DNA of 64,000 nt from Aquatica leii (Eukaryota; Arthropoda; Insecta; Coleoptera; Lampyridae), in the NCBI GenBank assembly GCA_035610365.1, contig CM069435.1, forward strand, positions 460,001-524,000, written 5' to 3'. Made by a program: the position numbers and the translations under genes. The notes below the pieces were generated by a model, which worked only from the letters and a program-made list of their open reading frames with translations, was not told the origin of the DNA and searched no databases. Positions 58,213 to 64,000 of the stretch are shown here, piece after piece. The stretch's first letter is position 1, and every line of letters starts with the position of its first letter.

Positions 58213-60600
58213 ACGTTTTTCTAAGGCCTTGATGGTTGGACTGTATGTTTCACAAGTTTGCGGTTGGATTTTAATCTGGTCTTGGCTAATTGTTTTGAGA
58301 TTGTAGTTGCCTTTTGCCAGAGAAGCTCTATAAGCGGTTTAATGAAAGTAGCTACAAAGTTACAAGCAACCAAATATTTTTTTACTTACTGCTACTAACT
58401 TAAGAGTATATTATTCAAATAACTTTTATTATTTTTAATAAAATAGTGATGTTTTAAATTTGCTTAAAATTTCTTTAAAAAAAACCAATTAGACGTCAAA
58501 GCTATGTCAGTGCTATGAAATTTAAACGTAGCATTTTGTATCCTAAAACTTAAAGTTATTATATTTGAAATCATGTTTATTTGAAACTTTATATGTATTA
58601 TTATTTTTAATTTAAAAAAAATTAAAAAAAGATAAAATATAGCTAGAAATCGAAGAAAGCGTAGAGAAATGTTACTTTAATTAAAAATTAGCGTTTTAAC
58701 TTAATATATTTGGTTATGCAAATTTGTCTGAGCATATTATATCGGTACTTTTAATTCAAGTTTGATACGAACTACCAATGTGTTAAAAAATATAAATCAA
58801 GTCTTGTTCTGCAAAAAAAACTGAAGATGATTATATAATTTTAAAGAAGATCGTGACATTAACACGGTTAAATTATTAAGAATAATCAGAATCAGGTTGT
58901 CTACTAAAACACAACAGGTATCTGATATGTGTCTCATAGCACACGAGGAATTTTAATTTTTATAGCTGTGTGCGATATAATGCTGAGTCGGCCATAGGAG
59001 CTCATCGGTGTCTTGCTGTGCGAGCCTTATATTTTCGTTTTATGTGAACGTCTCGTTTCTTGAGGATTGTATATCACGGCGACCATTTAGTGGTCTTCAA
59101 ATAACTATAGTATACTTGTGGCCGAAATATCTATGACATAAATTCAGATATAATTACGATCTCTAAGAAAAATTTTGTATTTAACGATAGCCGATTTTGA
59201 AGGTGGTTAAATTACTGACTATGAAGTCTTGTGGTGATACACGCGGTCAGATTAACTATGGCCTATAGCGACGAGCCTAATTTTCACATTAATTTATTAA
59301 CAAGACATCCGAAAGCCTTCGTAAAATTATATGTCTAGCGTATAAATGCAATCACTCGCTTACACGACAATTTTTTTCTTAATTGGATTTGACTTACTAC
59401 AAACAACCTGTCGTTTATATGATTCTTTGTTGATATATTATAGTTTAATCATACGTTTTAACAAATTTAAATATACTTATTTCAAGTTTGATGACACCTT
59501 TAGATTGTTCTATTCTTTACTGGTTTTAAAAAATTTCAATTATGGCAAATTAATTCTGTTCACACAGTCGATTAAAAACTTAATGGTTCTACAAGTTGTT
59601 ATTAACATTTAAAAAGGACTATTTATTATGTCTTGCTACTTAAACTTTTTGATTATTAGATAAACACAAAAAATTAAAATTAACTGTACTTAATTTATGT
59701 AATTTTATATCTTTATTATGCTTAATTTTATTCGGTTGTGATGATTTATAAATACTATTTATTTCAAAATCTAAATTAGAATTTTAAGAAATAATATGAT
59801 TATTAGAATTAATTTCATTTCAAAATTAAAATTACGTAGTATTGTCCTAATAAACTTTAAATATTTAAAAACGTAATGTAGTAATGTTTTCGTAGAGTCT
59901 TTTAACTAAACAATTTTGATTATTACATATGGAACAGATCTCCGTTACCTTAATTTTAACGAAACGTGCATTTAAGAAACGGTAAAGTACGTTTCAAAAT
60001 ACGTAGCAAATAAAATTTGCATTTTTAATATTCTATCTTATTGTATAATTATTAAACTGTTTCCATATGTATACATATTTTATTGATTGGGTACAACAAG
60101 GTAGTGGAACCGGTTAGAGAAATCTTGTATTTATGGTCGGCGCAACCTTTAACCCTGGCACACCTTACACTAATTGATAAAATATCGACTGGATTCAGTA
60201 TATTAGGATTATTCATAAACTACTTTTAAACCGCATATTTTCGCACTCGAAATTAGTACCGACCGTATAAATTACTGTTTTATGACTCTTGCGTTGTCAG
60301 AAACAACGTTAATTGCGGTTGCGATTCTTTTAATTCACAAAATGCATACAAAATATTTCAAAGAAAAATATTTTGAACCATATAAGTACGCATACTAGTA
60401 ACAGTATATCACGCACAATGAAACATACAATCGTGCAATAAAGGAAGACCTGTACGATATCAAACACAGATAGGTGCGAATTATTTGTGAGTGATGAAAT
60501 GCCGCTTCGGTTCAGGCACGTATTTGTAAGTGTTAAAGTAAAAAGTTAGTTATGGTAGTTTGTAAAAAGATAGTTTTATATTAGTGTCTGAATACGTACC
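58213..60600. other. AT-rich stretch without recognisable genes
   Basis: No coding region is supported; the frame 59346-59612 is hydrophobic AT-rich noise. Confidence 0.5.
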
Positions 60601-60735
60601 TGGACCGCGCTCAAGCGCGGCGCTGCAGGTCAGTGAGTTCTCGCGACCTACGACCCATTCCGCGACTCGCAACAATGCACACGTTCCATACAGATAACAT
60701 TGTTATGGTTGGAACGCGCGATATCGTGGCACGGA
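60601..60735. other. CpG-rich patch, possible promoter or element remnant
   Basis: About 135 bases have many CpG dinucleotides in an otherwise CpG-poor region. They include a 7-bp perfect hairpin CCGCGCTCAAGCGCGG and an ATAACATTGTTAT palindrome set inside inverted GTTCCATA and TATGGTTGGAAC words. It could mark a host promoter or be a GC-rich fold-back element. No start site or frame supports the first idea. Confidence 0.35.
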
Positions 60736-61302
60736 CTAGCATTAATATAGAATTCTGATTGGTATGTTATGTAAGGCTGTACATGTCCGCTATTTAAAGA
60801 TTTGCTAATTTACTTCTTTGAAAGAATGCATTGTCCACATGACTACGCATTGTGTTAGATAGCAATAAAAACATATTAGAACTAATAGAAGGATGACTTG
60901 AAGTTACCATCAACAACATTTACCACAGAAAACTTTACCAAAAGTCAATTCATCTTATCTTAAATCTTAATAAGAGGCCGAATTAGATGAATAGTTCATT
61001 TTATTGTCAGCTTAACATATTTCCGCTTAATCGTAGTTAAAATTCTTCAGAAAATACAACCAAATACTTAAAAGTGTTTAAAATGTTATTACAACAAACC
61101 GATTAAATAATTTAAACAGGCCAATTAAACGTTTAAAAAAACGTGTTTGTTTATCTGTAGTAGCATAAGTTTACTTTTATTATACGTTTATTAATCAGTT
61201 GAATCATATAAAATTAAAGAAATGTTGATCAATCAACAGTTCCTCAACTTTATGTTTTCTATAAAAATATTGCATATTCAAAGAAATTTATTTCCTTCCA
61301 TG
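60736..61302. other. AT-rich spacer
   Basis: Nothing is recognised. Confidence 0.45.
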
Positions 61303-62345
61303 TTTCAGCATCTCTGCTACTATGCAATCTTCTTCTGAGGATTTGTTATTTTTTAAACTGCTTGTTATTTTTATTATTTCTTCTTGTGTTGGTAAATTTT
61401 CCTCCCTCTATTCTTGCTGTTCCTGTTTTTTAATTTTTTGCACTTCAGTTATGCCTTGTTTATTTCGGTTTAACAATTCTTTAAAGTACTCTCTTAATCT
61501 TTCCATGACTTTTTGCTTTTCCTGAATCCTGATTTTTTTTTAAAAATCTATACTTTGTTTCATTTGTCCTGGTTCTTCCGTAGCTATCAGTTTTCGTACT
61601 GTAAACTCTATTTTCTTCCTTTCTGTTCGCAATTGGGTTTGATTTAAGCAAAGCACTCATTAATTAAATACATTTAATTATTAATTAAAAAACAAAAATG
61701 TAAGCGTGTTACTCTTGCAACATTCTTTTTCAACGATGGGGGTGCAGAACGATCATCCACCACGTAATACGCAAAAAAAAAGAAGGGGTAGTAAATAGTT
61801 ATGATTGTATCACACAGATGGTAATACTCGTACACAAAACAATATATAAGCACATACAAGTGTAAACACTTTCACATATCCTCTTAGCCTTTAATTTTCT
61901 TTCCTTCTAGTTTTCTCGATTTTTTTTCACTTAAGTTATTGATAATTTTTATTTTTGCTGTATTTTGCTTCTGACTCAACTTTTTACGTTGTTCCCTCAC
62001 TGTTTTAGAGTAGTTTTCTACAGTCCATATTTCTGTGCCTTTAAGTTTTTTTGTAGCTCTCAATACCTCCATTTATTCACTCACATCTTGTCATTTTTAC
62101 CAGAATTGGTCTATCTTTCTGTACCATGTCTTTTCCTAACCTTGTACTATCTCCTTCTAGTTTAACTTTCTTTGCACATCCCATTTTTTTTAAATATATC
62201 TCCTCAATTCTTTTTCATTTTCTCCTTCAGTTTTTTCCTTCCTATAAGTCACTAAATTTTTCTTTCTTATTTCTTTTACCAATACTTCTATTCTGTTTCT
62301 TGCTTCTTCATCTGCCCCTTTAGTGACTAGTTTTCTTCTTGCATC
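61303..62345 (-). pseudogene. LINE fragment: ORF1-like basic protein and start of RT region
   Basis: On the minus strand, 62340-61880 encodes basic, Glu/Lys-rich sequence: MKKQETEQKYWYKK, GENEKELRRYI, then MEVLRATKKLKGTEIWTVEN and REQRKKLSQKQN. This matches the 'Kxx-LKGTEIWI' ORF1-like proteins seen beside many insect LINEs. After an interruption (61640-61880, unassigned), 61545-61303 encodes MERLREYFKELLNRNKQG, a stop, ENLPTQEEIIKITSSLKNNK and EEDCIVAEMLKHG, the segment just before RT block 1. The RT itself is missing beyond 61303. The copy has lost most of the endonuclease and RT and carries stops. Confidence 0.75.
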
Positions 62346-63125
62346 GCCCTATTCTCTTGTAGTAATTGTGTAACAACACCTGTAGTTCAGGTAGACACAT
62401 ATTGATTTACAGCGGTAAATAATTACAAATAATTAATATATAATAATAAATGTTATTATACGAAAAAATTATAATTTACTATTATAAACTGTATAATTTT
62501 TGTAAATTTATTTGAATGTGGGCATAGCATTTACATATTGTAAAAAAAATTAGTTATGTAGTTTCCTACATACATGCAGTGGCAAAATGGCCTACAAGAA
62601 TTGTGTTACAAATGTTGCTAAATTTAGTGTTAATGAACGTGCACACAGAATAAACAGAAGGATTAGGATAAAGATTAAATCGTGTATCTAAATCAAGTCG
62701 GTGACTTTTTTAAAACCATTAATATTTACAGCTTAGTAAAGCGCGTAGTATTACCATTTAATTAAATCTTAATTAGAAAAATTAGGACAGGTGTTGACCC
62801 TGGTGCTTATTTACAATAAAGAAGTTTACAAAGAAATTACGGTGGCGGAATTATACGGGGAGTTGCAAAACTAATTCTAATGACATACCGAGTTTTTACA
62901 GGATTAAATGAATTACGTTACTAAATTATTATTTACAGAAAACACGTTCAGAAACAAATTATAATCGTAAAGGCGTCTTAACAAATTCTAAACTACCTTG
63001 ATTTGGGCAATTTATGTACGCCAATTAATCTATGTTTGGGGCTCAAAATAAATTTCAGAAACTATAATGTGAATCATCAAACAACAATGTTTGGCGCAAG
63101 TAGCACAAGACGATTTATCTCGCTC
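62346..63125. other. AT-rich spacer
   Basis: No gene or element edge is recognised. Confidence 0.45.
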
Positions 63126-63280
63126 CCGGAAAGTTTACCGAAAACAATTTACAGAACACAGTTTACCGAAAAACAATTCACCGAAAGGTCATTTTACCGA
63201 AGGAACAATTCACCGAATTACAACTGACCGAAAACATTTTTACCGAAACACACTTTACCGAAAGGAATATTAACCGAAAA
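63126..63280. repeat. degenerate array of ACCGAA words
   Basis: About nine ACCGAA words recur every 13-20 bases, usually as TTTACCGAAA or ACAATTCACCGAA. Period and unit are irregular. The frames that cross it are by-products of the repeat. The scaffold ACAATTC-xx-CGAA is shared with the array at 7831-7960, which has TT in place of AC. Confidence 0.75.
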
Positions 63281-63516
63281 TTAGGTATAATTCTATGAGG
63301 TACGTGCTGATCATGCTTCTAATAATATACCTTCTATGATTATACATATCAACATGTTTATAGAAACTTTTCCTTCACACTTTACCAAGGCTTAGGACTT
63401 GCAGCTCAAAGTGCTGGCGTGTTTAAAAAGTCGGAAACGTGTTTTTTTTGTGCTATCATTATTTACAATATTTAGCTTTCAAATCTTCATTTTACATTAA
63501 TATCTTAAATTATGGG
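63281..63516. other. 3' flank of the MULE-type frame
   Basis: Non-coding, with no motif recognised. Confidence 0.4.
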
Positions 63517-63999
63517 CTATACCATGTAAGAATTCGGCACATTTTCAATGTTATAATTTTCGACAAGACGTTTAATTGGCGGTGCACAGTCTCTGTATTT
63601 CTTACGGTCAGGTGTACCTTCTATAACCGCTACATATTGCTCTACTTGGACTTCATGTAAGCTTTGCTCCCTTTGAATGGCCTCTATAAATTTCCAAATA
63701 TTGGGATGATCACAGGAAATTTGCAGCTCGAATCGTCGATGCCAACTTTCTATCGAGTTATTTGTTTAAGGCACACCAGCGTGTACTCCTTCGACACAGT
63801 TCCACATGTCACGAAGAAAACGGGGTAAACGACGCCACTGTCCTCTTTGAGGACGTCCTATCCAAGTGTCTTCAAAGTAATCTACAACTGCTTCTACTTC
63901 TGGAGGTAACACGCCTTCGTTCAACAGAGTTTCAAACGCACTGACAACTTTTCCTGTAGGTACAAATGCTAGTGCAGATAATAATCGCAGTTTTATTGC
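63517..63999 (-). pseudogene. MULE-type transposase, C-terminal portion, runs off the window
   Basis: A single minus-strand frame of 160 codons stays open from the window edge to a TAG at 63519-63517, except for one TAA at 63768-63766 (codon 78 counted from the edge). It reads LRLLSALAFVPTGKVVSAFE, NEGVLPPEVEAVVDYFEDTW, IGRPQRGQWRRLPRF, then after the stop NNSIESWHRRFELQIS and HPNIWKFIEAIQREQSLHE. The NN(S)xExWHxxF and HPNIWKFI blocks are the C-terminal signature of MULE-superfamily transposases (often with a FLYWCH zinc finger upstream) that are abundant in insects. The catalytic DDE part would lie beyond position 64000. One stop in 160 codons means it is much fresher than most elements here; a single base change or a sequence error could explain it. 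Confidence 0.8.
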
Positions 64000-64000
64000 A

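Noticed and set aside
59346-59612. 88-codon plus-strand frame resembling a membrane protein
   Set aside because: Hydrophobic residues reflect T-rich codons, and no family resemblance or context supports a gene.
61322-62323. Plus-strand frames rich in Ser, Phe and Cys
   Set aside because: They are antisense to the Lys/Glu-rich LINE sequence on the minus strand.
63003-63273. Overlapping frames ending in repeated basic residues
   Set aside because: Their apparent coding character comes from the ACCGAA array.
63762-63944. Plus-strand 60-codon frame
   Set aside because: It is antisense to the MULE transposase frame, which is longer and has family motifs.

Overview
This window looks like arthropod, probably insect, chromosomal DNA. 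It is very AT-rich, has no operon-like gene packing, no long intact open frame and no rRNA gene, and it is densely littered with decayed transposable elements of the kinds common in insect genomes. I find no host protein-coding gene that I can defend. The recognisable protein-coding sequence consists of transposon remains, and most short open frames are chance frames or antisense shadows of those remains.

Layout. 1-4.1 kb is featureless AT-rich DNA. 4.1-5.75 kb holds two copies of a tRNA-like SINE fragment, a fold-back repeat and a 53-bp tandem repeat. 6.2-7.1 kb is a decayed transposase-like gene. 7.2-9.2 kb is a LINE with endonuclease and reverse transcriptase parts, interrupted by a TTCGAA-type degenerate array. 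9.55-9.75 kb is an inverted repeat carrying a hammerhead-ribozyme-like core. 11.6 and 13.4-15.2 kb are a partial and a complete copy of a long-terminal-inverted-repeat element. 15.3-20.0 kb is bracketed by matching inverted ends and TTAA, as piggyBac-type insertions are. 18.3 and 22.3 kb are short MITEs. 23.9-24.4 kb is a decayed tyrosine recombinase (Crypton-like). 27.1-28.9 kb is a Gypsy fossil. 30.2-35.9 kb contains a second hammerhead-like inverted repeat and a large head-to-head palindrome of two Penelope-like elements (PLEs), inserted in an older terminal-inverted-repeat element. 39.9-41.1 kb is a BEL/Pao fossil. 42.2-43.7 kb resembles LTR or leader sequence. 44.04-44.24 kb is a direct repeat around a tRNA-Lys(CTT)-like sequence with an encoded CCA. 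47.4-48.1 kb is a Tc1/mariner-like transposase remnant and 48.4-49.0 kb a LINE reverse transcriptase remnant. 51.2-52.4 kb is a terminal-inverted-repeat element with a 7-8 bp target duplication, nested in a small fold-back. 52.9-55.9 kb has two further PLE families, one again in inverted arrangement. 56.0-58.2 kb is a 2.2-kb terminal-inverted-repeat element. 61.3-62.3 kb is a minus-strand LINE fragment. 63.1-63.3 kb is an ACCGAA-type degenerate array. 63.5-64.0 kb is the C-terminal part of a MULE-type transposase, nearly open, running off the window.

The most interesting pattern is that PLE-derived or hammerhead-like sequences occur repeatedly as inverted, head-to-head pairs (9.55, 30.2, 30.7-34.3 and 52.9-53.9 kb). 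Two of these have a spacer of nearly the same length, about 260 bp. All family assignments come from reading translated sequence and recalling family motifs; no database search was run.
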